From Pseudomonas sp. M30-35 (GTDB lineage Bacteria > Pseudomonadota > Gammaproteobacteria > Pseudomonadales > Pseudomonadaceae): DNA of 64,000 bases. Positions 10,055 to 18,789 of this stretch are shown here, one piece after another. The notes beneath the pieces are model-generated. The model saw nothing but the letters and a program-made list of their open reading frames with translations, did no database searches and had not been told where the DNA came from. Location: positions 3,844,001 to 3,908,000 of the forward strand of contig NZ_CP020892.1 of assembly GCF_002163625.1 (NCBI RefSeq). Direction: 5' to 3'. Position 1 is the first letter of the stretch; each line of letters begins with the position of its first letter. The position numbers and the translations under genes were made by a program.

Positions 10055-10083
10055 ATCTTACTGAATAGTGCGTACTTTGACAA
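10055..10083 (-). promoter_or_regulatory. Promoter of rplM-rpsI
   Basis: On the minus strand -35 TTGTCA (10078-10083), exactly 17 bp, then -10 TAAGAT (10055-10060). The predicted start is about 35 nt upstream of the rplM ATG. Both hexamers are close to consensus, as expected for a ribosomal protein operon. Confidence 0.7.
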
Positions 10084-10261
10084 GGTCAAAGGCAGCCGGA
10101 GACAGACGCTATCGGGGGCTCGGGTCAGCGCGTCCGTTACACGGCAAGATTTCTTCGGCAGACGGCGCATCACTTCCACTGCAGAAAGAGCTGCGCAATT
10201 ATGCAGATTGCGAAAAATTTAGCAACCTGATTGTATAACTCTTTTTCTAGAGGACACATCA

Positions 10262-11299
10262 ATGGATTTTCGCAAACTAGGCAAAACAGACATTTCGGTT
10301 AGCTCTATTTGCCTAGGAACCATGACGTGGGGTGAGCAGAACACCCGTGACGAGGGCTTCGCGCAGATTGAGCGGGCCAAGGCTTACGGCGTCAACTTTA
10401 TCGACACCGCTGAAATGTACCCAGTGCCGCCGCGAGCGGAAACCTACAGCAAGACTGAACAGATCATCGGCGAATACTTTGCCAAAACCGGCGATCGCGC
10501 CGACTGGGTCCTGGCCAGCAAGATCAGCGGCCCCGGCAATGGCATCGACTATATTCGTGACGGCAAGCTCAAACACAACCGCGAGCATATCACCGCGGCA
10601 GTGGATGCCAGCCTCAAACGCCTGCAAACCGACTGGATCGACCTCTATCAGCTGCACTGGCCTGAGCGCCCGACCAATTACTTCGGCCAACTCGACTACA
10701 AGCATCAAGACACTGACTTCACACCACTCGAAGAGGTACTCGAGGCACTCGACGAACAGGTCAAGGCAGGCAAGATCCGCCACATTGGCCTGTCCAATGA
10801 AACGCCATGGGGGACCATGAAGTTTCTCGAGCTGGCCGAAAGCCGTGGCTGGCCACGCAGTGTGTCGATCCAAAACCCGTATAACTTACTCAACCGTAGC
10901 TTTGAAGTAGGTCTTGCTGAAATTGCAATTCGCGAACAGTGCGGCTTACTGGCTTACTCGCCACTGGCATTTGGCATGCTCTCAGGCAAGTACGCCAACG
11001 GCGCACGCCCCGAAGGTGCGCGCCTGAGCCTGTTCAGTCGTTTCGCTCGCTACAGCAGCCCTGAATCAGAGTCGGCCTGTGCGCGCTACGTTGCCTTGGC
11101 CCAGGAACACAATCTCGACCCTGCGCAAATGGCGCTGGCGTTTGTCACTTCCCGGGCATTTGTCACCAGCAATATCATCGGTGCAACGTCGACAGAACAA
11201 CTGGAAAGCAACCTTAAAAGCAGCGAAATCACGCTATCTAGCGAAGTACTTGCAGAAATCGACACCATTCACAAATCGCAACCCAACCCCGCGCCGTAG
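10262..11299 (+). CDS. Aldo/keto reductase, Tas-like
   Basis: An NADP(H)-dependent aldo-keto reductase of the Tas/YghZ type. The 345-residue (beta/alpha)8 barrel keeps the catalytic tetrad Asp48, Tyr53, Lys87 and His133, with the Tas-typical block DTAEMYPVPPRAET around the first two. NADPH-binding residues are expected in the C-terminal SNIIGATSTEQLESNLK segment. It starts 250 bp from rplM, divergently, with AGAGGA before the ATG, and ends at a bidirectional terminator. The substrate is unknown; E. coli Tas was linked to tyrosine auxotrophy suppression, which does not define the reaction here. Confidence 0.88.
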   Translation: MDFRKLGKTDISVSSICLGTMTWGEQNTRDEGFAQIERAKAYGVNFIDTAEMYPVPPRAETYSKTEQIIGEYFAKTGDRADWVLASKISGPGNGIDYIRDGKLKHNREHITAAVDASLKRLQTDWIDLYQLHWPERPTNYFGQLDYKHQDTDFTPLEEVLEALDEQVKAGKIRHIGLSNETPWGTMKFLELAESRGWPRSVSIQNPYNLLNRSFEVGLAEIAIREQCGLLAYSPLAFGMLSGKYANGARPEGARLSLFSRFARYSSPESESACARYVALAQEHNLDPAQMALAFVTSRAFVTSNIIGATSTEQLESNLKSSEITLSSEVLAEIDTIHKSQPNPAP

Positions 11300-11323
11300 G
11301 CCTTCACGCTAATCCAGCCCAAT

Positions 11324-11354
11324 AAAAATCCCGGCAAGAGCCGGGATTTTTTTT
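11324..11354. terminator. Bidirectional terminator between the aldo-keto reductase and the acyl-CoA dehydrogenase
   Basis: ATCCCGGC-AAGA-GCCGGGAT stem-loop with five A on the left and eight T on the right, between two convergent genes. Confidence 0.9.
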
Positions 11355-11369
11355 ATGACAGCGCCCTGT

Positions 11370-12506
11370 TTAAAGCGAACGCGCAATAATCTCTTTCATG
11401 ATTTCATTGGTGCCAGCATAAATCCGTTGCACCCGGGCATCTGCCCATGCCCGTGCAACCGGATACTCCCACATATATCCATAGCCACCATGCAGCTGCA
11501 CGCACTCATCAAGCACTTTGCACTGCAAATCCGTACCCCAATATTTGAGCATTGCCGCTGTGGGCACATCGAGTTTTCCCTGCAAATGCAGCTCTAGACA
11601 GCGATCAACAAATACTTTGCCGATCTGAATCTCGGTGGCCATTTCCGCCAACTTAAAACGGGTATTCTGAAAATCAGCGACAGCTTTGCCGAACGCCTTG
11701 CGCTCACGCGTGTACTCAAGCGTCCACTGCAACGCGGCCTGAGCTGATGCCAGCGCACCAATACCGACAGTCAGACGCTCCTGCGGCAGCTCCTGCATCA
11801 GATAGGCAAACCCCATCCCTGCCTGACCCAAAAGGTTTTCTTTCGGCACGCGGACATCCTGGAAAAATAGCTCCGACGTGTCTTGCGCCTTCATCCCGAC
11901 TTTTTCCAGGCGTTTGCCTTTAGCGAACCCCGGCGTATTCGCCTCAACCAGGAACAAACTGGTGCCTTTAGCGCCCGCCGCCGGGTCGGTTTTAGCCACG
12001 ACAACCACTAAATCAGCGAGAAAGCCGTTAGTGATAAAGGTCTTTGAACCGTTGATAACGTACTCATCACCATCAAGCACTGCAGTGGTTTTTACGCCCT
12101 GCAAATCCGAACCCGCACCTGGTTCAGTCATGGCGATGGCCGTGACAATTTCACCACTGACCATCTTCGGCAGATACTTTTGCTTTAGTGCTTCTGAGCC
12201 GTAATGCAGGATGTAAGGCGCAACAATATCTGAGTGCAGTGAAAAGCCAACTCCGGTCAACCCCAGTGCTCCGACTTCCTCAATCACTACAGCGCTATAC
12301 AGAAAGTCGGCACCAATCCCGCCGTACTCTTCGGGAATGTGCGAACAAAGCATTCCGGCCTCACCCGCCTTGTTCCACAGCGCCCGATCGATGTGACCAT
12401 CCTTTTCCCACTGCGCATGAAAAGGCACCGCTTCCTGTTCAAAAAATTTACGCACGCTGTCGCGAAAGAGTTCGTGGTCAGAGCTGAATATTGTTCTTGG
12501 GATCAT
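11370..12506 (-). CDS. Acyl-CoA dehydrogenase (long-chain / isovaleryl-type active site)
   Basis: An FAD-dependent dehydrogenase that forms a trans-2-enoyl-CoA. The 378-residue protein has the ACAD signatures AMTEPGAGSDLQ (FAD contact, about 126-137) and QLHGGYGYMWEYPVARAWADAR (C-terminal helical domain, quoted in two known parts). The usual base position of medium/short-chain enzymes (YEGT) reads YAGT (363-366), while LPQERL carries Glu243, the base position of long-chain and isovaleryl-CoA dehydrogenases. The start MIPRTIF has AGGTG upstream; a longer open frame upstream shows no homology. It is divergent from a GlxA-type regulator, which may control it. The substrate cannot be read from the sequence. 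Confidence 0.9.
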   Translation of the reverse strand: MIPRTIFSSDHELFRDSVRKFFEQEAVPFHAQWEKDGHIDRALWNKAGEAGMLCSHIPEEYGGIGADFLYSAVVIEEVGALGLTGVGFSLHSDIVAPYILHYGSEALKQKYLPKMVSGEIVTAIAMTEPGAGSDLQGVKTTAVLDGDEYVINGSKTFITNGFLADLVVVVAKTDPAAGAKGTSLFLVEANTPGFAKGKRLEKVGMKAQDTSELFFQDVRVPKENLLGQAGMGFAYLMQELPQERLTVGIGALASAQAALQWTLEYTRERKAFGKAVADFQNTRFKLAEMATEIQIGKVFVDRCLELHLQGKLDVPTAAMLKYWGTDLQCKVLDECVQLHGGYGYMWEYPVARAWADARVQRIYAGTNEIMKEIIARSL

Positions 12507-12728
12507 GCTTGCACCTGGCTGGTCATTTATGGAGCGTGGTGAGACTTTAGGACAGTAGCCCCAATAGTCACACTGGACACAAGCGCCAAAAAATAAGACG
12601 ATCAAGCCGTTACTTGACCAAATTGCCCCTATCGAAGGGTGGTTAAGTGACAATGATGACGCCCAGAAACACATCGGCCAGTGACCAAGCAAACCTGCCC
12701 TGCACTGCCCTAGCTAAACGCCATATTA

Positions 12729-12739
12729 AATAAGAATAA
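12729..12739 (+). promoter_or_regulatory. AAnAAnAA (Hfq/Crc-type) motif before the GlxA-type regulator
   Basis: Two overlapping perfect matches to AAnAAnAA, AATAAGAA (12729-12736) and AAGAATAA (12732-12739), end 7 nt before the ATG. No Shine-Dalgarno is evident in this A-rich leader. In Pseudomonas such motifs near ribosome binding sites mark mRNAs repressed by Hfq/Crc in catabolite repression. Prediction only. Confidence 0.45.
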
Positions 12740-12746
12740 ATAAACC

Positions 12747-13751
12747 ATGACGACTCAACACCCCACTCCGCTCAAGCGCGTGTGCATTCTGGCCACCACT
12801 GGTGTGTTCGCCTCAACCGTGCTGCAAGCCAAAGACTTCTTCCACATGGCCAGCTTGCGCCACGGCAAGCAGCAAGGCCTGGGGCTGACCCCAACTATTG
12901 AAATCCACTTAGTCAGCCCTGACGGACTTCCTGTACGCAGTTTTAGTGACGTGATGATCCCCGTCGACAGCGGCCTCAAGCCGGCGGATGTAATCATCCT
13001 GCCTGCGTTTTGGGATGATTTTGACGCCCTACGCCATCGCCATCCCAACGTACTCAACTGGCTCCAGGAATGTCACGCGGCGGGTAGCGCTATCTGCGGG
13101 GAAGCCACTGGTGTTTTTTGGATGGCTCAGGCCGGGCTACTTGATGGCAAGGAGGCGACCACCTACTGGCGCTTCTTTGAAGAGTTCAGTGAGCGCTTCC
13201 CCAAAGTGATCCTAAATCAGGACAAGCATTTGTCTGATGCTGACAATCTCTACTGCGCAGGCGGTGTCACATCAGCCTGCGACCTGTTTATCTACATGAT
13301 CGAGCAGTTCTGCGGCGCCAGCGTTGCCCAGGGAGTTGCACGCGATATCCTATTTGAGGTGCAACGCAACTACACCCCAGGGCGCATTGGCTTTGGCGGT
13401 CAGAAGCTGCATCACGACTTAACCATCCTGCAAATTCAACAATGGCTTGAAGAACACTACGCCGACAAGTTCCGCTTTGAAGATGTCGCCCGCGAGCATG
13501 GCATGAGTATTCGCAACTTCATGCGCCGCTTCCAGAGTGCTACGGGTGATAAACCCTTGCACTACCTGCAACGATTACGCATTGAAACAGCCAAAAGCCT
13601 ACTCAGCGCCACCCGCAAGAGCATCAAGACCATTAGCTACGAAGTGGGCTATGACGACGCCAGTTTTTTTGCGCGGTTGTTTCGCCAGCACACAGACTTG
13701 TCTCCCAACCTGTACCGCCGCCAATTTCAACACAAAAACGGCCCCATTTAA
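12747..13751 (+). CDS. GlxA-family transcriptional regulator (DJ-1/PfpI domain plus AraC HTH)
   Basis: A 334-residue regulator with an N-terminal DJ-1/PfpI (class I amidotransferase-like) domain at about residues 10-190 and an AraC/XylS double helix-turn-helix at about 230-330 (FRFEDVAREHGMSIRNFMRRF; TISYEVGYDDASFFARLFR). At the nucleophile elbow the usual Cys-Thr-Gly reads Ala120-Thr121-Gly122, so this domain is probably a ligand sensor and not an enzyme. Divergence from the acyl-CoA dehydrogenase suggests that gene as a target, by analogy with other regulators that face their target. The leader has Hfq/Crc-type motifs and no clear ribosome binding site. Confidence 0.88.
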   Translation: MTTQHPTPLKRVCILATTGVFASTVLQAKDFFHMASLRHGKQQGLGLTPTIEIHLVSPDGLPVRSFSDVMIPVDSGLKPADVIILPAFWDDFDALRHRHPNVLNWLQECHAAGSAICGEATGVFWMAQAGLLDGKEATTYWRFFEEFSERFPKVILNQDKHLSDADNLYCAGGVTSACDLFIYMIEQFCGASVAQGVARDILFEVQRNYTPGRIGFGGQKLHHDLTILQIQQWLEEHYADKFRFEDVAREHGMSIRNFMRRFQSATGDKPLHYLQRLRIETAKSLLSATRKSIKTISYEVGYDDASFFARLFRQHTDLSPNLYRRQFQHKNGPI

Positions 13752-13804
13752 AAAAAACGACCACTCCCAGCGCAAGCCATTGGATGGGTAGTCGTTAAAA
13801 CACA

Positions 13805-13858
13805 GCGTCCTATGATCGGGGCAACCCTTGCAAGGGGTCCCAAACAACAATAGGACGC
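13805..13858 (+). promoter_or_regulatory. Leader inverted repeat covering a ribosome binding site and an AAnAAnAA motif
   Basis: Perfect 9-bp arms GCGTCCTAT (13805-13813) and ATAGGACGC (13850-13858) enclose a second palindrome, CCCTTGCAAGGG (13825-13836). The right arm contains AGGAC, the only plausible Shine-Dalgarno of the gene starting at 13863. AACAACAA (13843-13850), a perfect Hfq/Crc-type motif, lies just before it. If the RNA folds, initiation would be masked. Function is inferred, not shown. Confidence 0.5.
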
Positions 13859-13862
13859 CCAA

Positions 13863-14837
13863 ATGCGCAGCCTGCTTTTTGCTTTGTCTGTCTCTCTCGG
13901 CTTTCTCAGTTTCTGTGCTAACGCGCAAGAAGACTGGAAAACCTTCCCATACGACCAATCAGCTTTCGACTATTCCGGCGACAAACTACGCAAGGCGTGG
14001 CCACAGCTAACGCGCGGCTTTGGTAATAGCTACCCATTTCCTGATGAAGAATGGGTACTGAACATGGTCGCGCAGCACCCACAAATACTATCTATTCCTA
14101 CCACCAATACGTTAAGCCAAGGGACTCCCGAGGCGCTCGCCAGCGCGTACGCAGAAAAGCTTCAGGATGCTTGGCGCAGCATGTTTCGCGGTGACTTTGC
14201 CCAAGCCAAACAGCAAGGCATGGCCCTCGGTTTCGGCGGACAAATACCGGCGATGTTCTCGCAGGTGATCTACGCTACGTTTCTCGAAACCGATCAAGAC
14301 GAGAAGCATCGGCTACTTGAACAAGTAATCGACTTAACCGACGAAGCCGGTGACCTGGCAAAGCTCGACGTGGTTGCCCAGTTCGGCCGAATTTACGCTA
14401 AAGCCCGGCTCGGCGAAGAGCTGTCGATCCCCGTTACCCTAAAACGCGGTTACAGCTCGCAGATTCCTGATGAGTTAGACGCCATCCTCAGCAAAGATCC
14501 ACTGCAACCTTATGCGCTGGCTTTGTACGGCGGCTATCAAGCCGGAGTTATTCGTAAGGTTGGCTCAATGGTTGGCGGCCTTACGTACGGCGTCAGTACA
14601 GAAAAAATGGAAACCTACTTCAAACGCTCCTTTGCGGTTAGGGATGACCTGCCAATAGGGCATTATGAATACGCTAACGCGCTTACCTACGTATATGGCG
14701 ACGCGGAAGACAGCAAAGCCTTGAAGCACCTGCAGCAAGCAGTGACAATCCCCCCGATAAGTGCCATGGAGTCACTGGAAATTGCCCACGCGAAAACGCT
14801 ACTGGCAACCTTCAAAAAGCGTGTAGCGGGCAACTAA
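13863..14837 (+). CDS. Exported protein of unknown function, TPR-like
   Basis: I do not recognise a named family. The 324-residue product has a clear Sec signal peptide with probable cleavage ANA-QED at residue 21/22. The mature part is rich in paired amphipathic helices with Ala at TPR-like positions (for example IAHAKTLLATFKKRV and ALKHLQQAVTI), so a helical repeat scaffold in the periplasm is likely. An aromatic-rich start (WKTFPYDQSAFDYSGDKL) follows the signal. From memory a hypothetical gene holds this position in P. aeruginosa too, so it is probably conserved. Its leader carries a hairpin and a CA motif at the ribosome binding site. It is downstream of the GlxA-type regulator by 111 bp. 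Confidence 0.8.
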   Translation: MRSLLFALSVSLGFLSFCANAQEDWKTFPYDQSAFDYSGDKLRKAWPQLTRGFGNSYPFPDEEWVLNMVAQHPQILSIPTTNTLSQGTPEALASAYAEKLQDAWRSMFRGDFAQAKQQGMALGFGGQIPAMFSQVIYATFLETDQDEKHRLLEQVIDLTDEAGDLAKLDVVAQFGRIYAKARLGEELSIPVTLKRGYSSQIPDELDAILSKDPLQPYALALYGGYQAGVIRKVGSMVGGLTYGVSTEKMETYFKRSFAVRDDLPIGHYEYANALTYVYGDAEDSKALKHLQQAVTIPPISAMESLEIAHAKTLLATFKKRVAGN

Positions 14838-14965
14838 GGCTCTGTATGACTGGCTTGAATTCGCCAGTTAGGCGTCTAAACAGGCTATTGGCGAGTGAAT
14901 AAACCGTAGGGTGCGACAACGCGAAACTTGTCCACCAAGGCTCAACCCGCCAAAACAACAGACAC

Positions 14966-14988
14966 AAAAAAGGCTGCTCATTGCAGCC
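14966..14988 (-). terminator. Rho-independent terminator after zapE
   Basis: On the minus strand GGCTGC-AATGA-GCAGCC followed by TTTTTT, 15 bp beyond the zapE stop. Confidence 0.85.
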
Positions 14989-15003
14989 TGATTTGCGAGT
15001 GGG

Positions 15004-16101
15004 TCAAGGCTTATGCGGCCGCGACAAAAACTCGTGCGACTGCATTTCCAGCAAACGACTCAAGGTGCGCTGGAACTCAAACGTCAGGCGACCACCCGTA
15101 TAGAGGTCCTTCAGCTCAACCTCTGCTGAGATGATCAGCTTGACGTTACGGTCGTAGAACTCATCAACCAGGTTGATGAAGCGGCGCGCCATATCGTCAG
15201 TGGCAACACCCATCTGCTCGACATTAGCCAGCAATACCGCGTGAAACACTTTGCCCAGCTCAATGTAGTCATTCTGGCTACGCGGACCGTCACACAGTTC
15301 ACGGAACTCGAACCACGCCACGTCTTCGCAAACCCGCACCGCGGTGATCTGACGATTCTCGATGCTGATCGACTCGTTCTCAACAGCATGCGTGCAATCG
15401 GGTGCCAGGCTTTTGAAGCTGGTGTGCAAGCTAGCTTCTGCCTCAGCACCCAGCGGCCAATGAAACAGCTCTGCTTGCTCAAGGGCGCGCAACCGATAAT
15501 CCACACCGCTGTCGACGTTGACGATGTCAGTGTGCTCTTTAAGCAAGGCAATGGCCGGTAAGAAGCGCGCACGCTGCAAGCCGTCCTTGTACAAGCCATC
15601 AGGCACGATATTCGAGGTAGCAACCAGGGACACGCCGTTTTTGAACAACTCTTCAAGCAGGGTCGCCAGAATCATTGCATCGGTAATGTCCGAAACGAAG
15701 AATTCGTCAAAGCAAATAACCCGCGCCTCATCAGCAAATTTCTTACCGATGATAGTCAGAGGGTTTTTCTCACCTTTGAGGCCACGCATCTCTTCGTGCA
15801 CACGCTTCATGAAGCGGTGAAAGTGAGTGCGCACCTTTTGCTCGAACGGTAAGGCATCGAAGAAGGTATCGACCAAGTAGGTCTTACCACGCCCGACACC
15901 GCCCCAAAAGTACAAACCTTTGACGGGTGCCTGGGTTTTCTTGGCGAACAGTTTGCCGAACAAGCCAGGCTTGCTGTTTTGCTCGTCGGCAACCAAATCG
16001 TCATACAGACGCTGTAAATGGCGCACAGCCACTTCCTGCGCCGCATCGTGGAAGAAGTCTGGACGTTTGAGATCGGCTTGATAGCGTTCTAGCGGAGTCA
16101 T
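15004..16101 (-). CDS. zapE: Cell division ATPase ZapE (AFG1-like)
   Basis: An AFG1-family P-loop ATPase associated with the Z-ring in E. coli, needed for filament stability under stress. The 365-residue protein has Walker A GGVGRGKT (67-74), Walker B VICFDEF (128-134) and a sensor segment ATSNIVPDGLYKDGLQR. The ATG opens MTPLERYQADL, the usual family start. The gene begins 18 bp beyond the trpS terminator hairpin and I see no strong Shine-Dalgarno before it, so expression may depend on partial readthrough or a promoter inside trpS. Confidence 0.92.
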   Translation of the reverse strand: MTPLERYQADLKRPDFFHDAAQEVAVRHLQRLYDDLVADEQNSKPGLFGKLFAKKTQAPVKGLYFWGGVGRGKTYLVDTFFDALPFEQKVRTHFHRFMKRVHEEMRGLKGEKNPLTIIGKKFADEARVICFDEFFVSDITDAMILATLLEELFKNGVSLVATSNIVPDGLYKDGLQRARFLPAIALLKEHTDIVNVDSGVDYRLRALEQAELFHWPLGAEAEASLHTSFKSLAPDCTHAVENESISIENRQITAVRVCEDVAWFEFRELCDGPRSQNDYIELGKVFHAVLLANVEQMGVATDDMARRFINLVDEFYDRNVKLIISAEVELKDLYTGGRLTFEFQRTLSRLLEMQSHEFLSRPHKP

Positions 16102-16119
16102 ATTCGTTAGCTGAGCAAC

Positions 16120-16152
16120 AAAAACGGGGCAGGTACTTTAGGCCCTGCCCCG
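16120..16152 (-). terminator. Rho-independent terminator after trpS
   Basis: On the minus strand a 9-bp stem CGGGGCAGG / CCTGCCCCG with a 10-nt loop is followed by TTTTT. It sits between the trpS stop and the zapE start, so it would limit co-transcription. Confidence 0.85.
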
Positions 16153-16170
16153 CAGATAATCAATCGACCA

Positions 16171-17529
16171 TCAGTATTGAGCGTCACTCTCAGGCGCCAA
16201 AGCCTCTCGCAAACGCTCAACTGCGGCTTTCTGCGCTTGTTCATCAGCGAATTCCGGACTACTCGCCACACACTCGCCATCAAGCCAAACGGCAAAGCCT
16301 TGGCCATCTTCACGAATATCCAGCGGCTCACCCAACTGCAGGCGCTTGTTAACCATGCCCGCCGACTTGCCGTCCGCAAATGACTTCGAGAGCAGCAATT
16401 GCTCGCCAGTTGCATCGAGCAGGCGGAAGCGAAAGCTGCCGTCGTCTTCACGAAAGCTGACAAAGCGCGCGCTTTTGCTGGCTTTTTTCTTCGACGACTC
16501 AGTGCTCGCCGCCGCCGAGCGGAACGAGCGCAGACCGACCGCTTCACGCAGTTGAGTCAGAAACGGCGTGGCGGTCTTACGCGCCTTCGCCGCGCCGGCC
16601 AGAAGAATATCCTCAAGGTCAGCTGGACGCTCAATCAATGCATGGTATTTTTCGCGAGCCTCACCCAGCTCTGTATTGAGCAGATCATTAAGGCGCTGTT
16701 TGGCCTCTCCCCAACCCAAGCCATCAATTAACTCCGCACGGAACTGTGCTTGCTGTTCGGGCGTGGCGAAAGCTTGATAAAGGGTGAACAGGTGCGCGCT
16801 GTCGGGATCTTTGGCTTCGCCCGGCAATTTCGAGTCGGTAACGATACGCGCCACCGCTTCTTTCATCTGCTTGGCGCCACTGAACAACGGAATAGTGTTG
16901 TCGTAGCTTTTCGACATTTTGCGTCCATCAAGGCCCGGCAAGGTCGCCACATCGCCCTCAATCACCGCCTCTGGCAGCGTGAAAAGCTCTTCACCCTTAC
17001 CAAACAAATGATTGAAACGCTGGGCAATATCACGCGCCATCTCGACATGCTGAATCTGATCGCGGCCCACAGGTACTTTGTGCGCGTTGAACATCAAAAT
17101 GTCCGCCGCCATCAATACCGGATAGCTGAACAACCCCATGGTGACGCCCGCATCCGGATCCTCACCGAGCTCAATGTTTTTATCCACAGAGGCTTTGTAG
17201 GCATGCGCGCGGTTAAGCAAGCCCTTGCCCGCCACACACGTCAGCAGCCAGCACAACTCTGGAATCTCCGGGATATCCGACTGACGATAAAACGTTGCTT
17301 TATCGACATCGAGGCCACAGGCCAACCAGGTTGCAGCGATTTCCAGCCGTGACCGCTGAATGCGCAGCGGATCATCACATTTGATCAGCGCATGGTAGTC
17401 GGCCAAGAAGTAAAACGAGTTCACGTTAACGTCGCGGCTTGCAACAATTGCCGGGCGTATAGCCCCGGCATAGTTGCCAAGGTGCGGCGTGCCGGTGGTG
17501 GTGATGCCGGTAAGAATACGAGTGGTCAT
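16171..17529 (-). CDS. trpS: Tryptophanyl-tRNA synthetase
   Basis: A class I synthetase charging tRNA-Trp. The 452-residue protein carries the HIGH equivalent PHLGN (residues 15-19) and KMSKS (near residue 200), plus [15 protein letters not shown] of the catalytic domain. It is longer than E. coli TrpS (about 334 aa) because of a C-terminal extension of about 100 residues beginning after a Ser/Lys-rich linker ([14 protein letters not shown]), which pseudomonad enzymes share; its role is not defined. Its ATG is 17 bp from the upstream hydrolase, so the two are probably co-transcribed. Confidence 0.95.
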   Translation of the reverse strand: MTTRILTGITTTGTPHLGNYAGAIRPAIVASRDVNVNSFYFLADYHALIKCDDPLRIQRSRLEIAATWLACGLDVDKATFYRQSDIPEIPELCWLLTCVAGKGLLNRAHAYKASVDKNIELGEDPDAGVTMGLFSYPVLMAADILMFNAHKVPVGRDQIQHVEMARDIAQRFNHLFGKGEELFTLPEAVIEGDVATLPGLDGRKMSKSYDNTIPLFSGAKQMKEAVARIVTDSKLPGEAKDPDSAHLFTLYQAFATPEQQAQFRAELIDGLGWGEAKQRLNDLLNTELGEAREKYHALIERPADLEDILLAGAAKARKTATPFLTQLREAVGLRSFRSAAASTESSKKKASKSARFVSFREDDGSFRFRLLDATGEQLLLSKSFADGKSAGMVNKRLQLGEPLDIREDGQGFAVWLDGECVASSPEFADEQAQKAAVERLREALAPESDAQY

Positions 17530-17546
17530 GGGCGTTCGCTTGCTAA

Positions 17547-18173
17547 TTAGAGGCGCGGCAATAACAAATCTTTAAGATCGGTCAGTTTGCCATGAAAAAA
17601 GTGCCCACATTCTGCCACGGTCAGCAACTCATGTGGACGGTCTAGCGCGCTTGACCAGTCATAAACCAGTTGCGGATCAACCACTTCATCAACCTCAGGC
17701 TGAATTACGGTCATCGTGCAGCGCTGCGCGAGCGGCGTATCGTCGAGGCGCATCACTGCAGGGGCGATCATAAACAAATGCTGCACTTCAATGCCCTGCG
17801 CCTCCAATCGGCCTGCGAGCGTTGCGGCAACAAATCCGCCAAAGGAAAAGCCCATCAAGATCAGCGGCAAATTCGGGTATTGTTGGCGCAGTGACTGAGC
17901 AACAGCTTCGGCGTCATCGACTTCGCCTGTGCCCATGTCATGAGTGCCCGCACTATTGCCCACACCGCGATAGTTAAAGCGTAAAGTATGCAAACCTGAG
18001 TCACGCGCAGTGCGTTGCAAGGTCGACACAACTTTGTTGAGCATCGTGCCGCCCTGCACCGGATTTGGGTGACATATAAGCGCGACGCCACGCGCATCGG
18101 GCACTTCGAGAGCAAGGGCTTCAAGCTGACCGCTAGGGCCTGGTATAAATAAAGCAGTTTCACGGGTGAGCAA
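17547..18173 (-). CDS. Small alpha/beta hydrolase
   Basis: A 208-residue single-domain alpha/beta hydrolase of the dienelactone-hydrolase-like type found next to trpS in pseudomonads. It shows the [10 protein letters not shown] oxyanion region, the nucleophile elbow GFSFGG (Ser110), an acid at Asp162 or Asp166 and the base His191 in [10 protein letters not shown]. The start is a TTG (18171-18173) with GGAG 7 nt upstream; no in-frame ATG gives the full N-terminal strand. No signal peptide, so it is cytoplasmic. The substrate is unknown. Confidence 0.85.
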   Translation of the reverse strand: MLTRETALFIPGPSGQLEALALEVPDARGVALICHPNPVQGGTMLNKVVSTLQRTARDSGLHTLRFNYRGVGNSAGTHDMGTGEVDDAEAVAQSLRQQYPNLPLILMGFSFGGFVAATLAGRLEAQGIEVQHLFMIAPAVMRLDDTPLAQRCTMTVIQPEVDEVVDPQLVYDWSSALDRPHELLTVAECGHFFHGKLTDLKDLLLPRL

Positions 18174-18313
18174 GAGTGAACTCCGTGACCCATCGCAGGG
18201 TCGATTCGTCTAGGCTGTCAGCCTGCGCCAAAAACATACCGGCTCGCATTACGCTATACAGCGCAGGCTCCAGCCGCTAACGTAAAGCAAAGCCGTTTAG
18301 AGAGGAAGGACTC

Positions 18314-18763
18314 GTGGAACAGACGCTAACAGCCTGGCTGATACCAGCCATAGCCCTAGTTGCAGGCATCGCAATTGGATTTCTGGTTGCGCGCTTGGCG
18401 CCCAACGCAGTTCCTGGCCGAACTCAACGTCAGCTTGATGACCTGCAGGAACGTTTTGACAACTATCAGAGTGATGTCGTCACACACTTCAACACCACTG
18501 CAAATCTGGTTAAAAAATTAACTCAGAGCTATCAAGACGTCCAAGAACATCTCACCGAAGGCACCAACAATCTGGCTCTCGACGAGCTGACTCGGCAACG
18601 GTTGTTAGCTGCACTGCATGCCGATGAAGGTAGCGATAAACGTGACAAACGTGAGCGCCTAACGCCGCCGCGCGACCACGAAACACCTAAGGATTACGCG
18701 CCTAAAATGGCCAACATCCCAGGTATGCTCGACGAAAACTACGGTTTGAAGAGCAAACGCTAA
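18314..18763 (+). CDS. zapG: YhcB/ZapG family inner-membrane protein (DUF1043)
   Basis: A 149-residue membrane-anchored protein that in E. coli (YhcB, renamed ZapG) links division, cell-wall and phospholipid synthesis. It has one N-terminal transmembrane helix (about residues 8-26) and a coiled-coil segment with the family signature HFNTTANLVKKLTQSYQDVQ (58-77), followed by a polar C-terminal tail. The start is GTG with AGAGGAAGGA upstream. It is divergent from the hydrolase/trpS pair and ends at a bidirectional terminator shared with cysNC. Confidence 0.88.
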   Translation: MEQTLTAWLIPAIALVAGIAIGFLVARLAPNAVPGRTQRQLDDLQERFDNYQSDVVTHFNTTANLVKKLTQSYQDVQEHLTEGTNNLALDELTRQRLLAALHADEGSDKRDKRERLTPPRDHETPKDYAPKMANIPGMLDENYGLKSKR

Positions 18764-18789
18764 CGCCAACACATTCAGCCCGTAGCCAT

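Noticed and set aside
13780..13816. TTGGAT ... TATGAT as a promoter for the orphan exported gene
   Set aside because: The spacer would be 25 bp, too long for sigma70; TATGAT also overlaps the hairpin arm.
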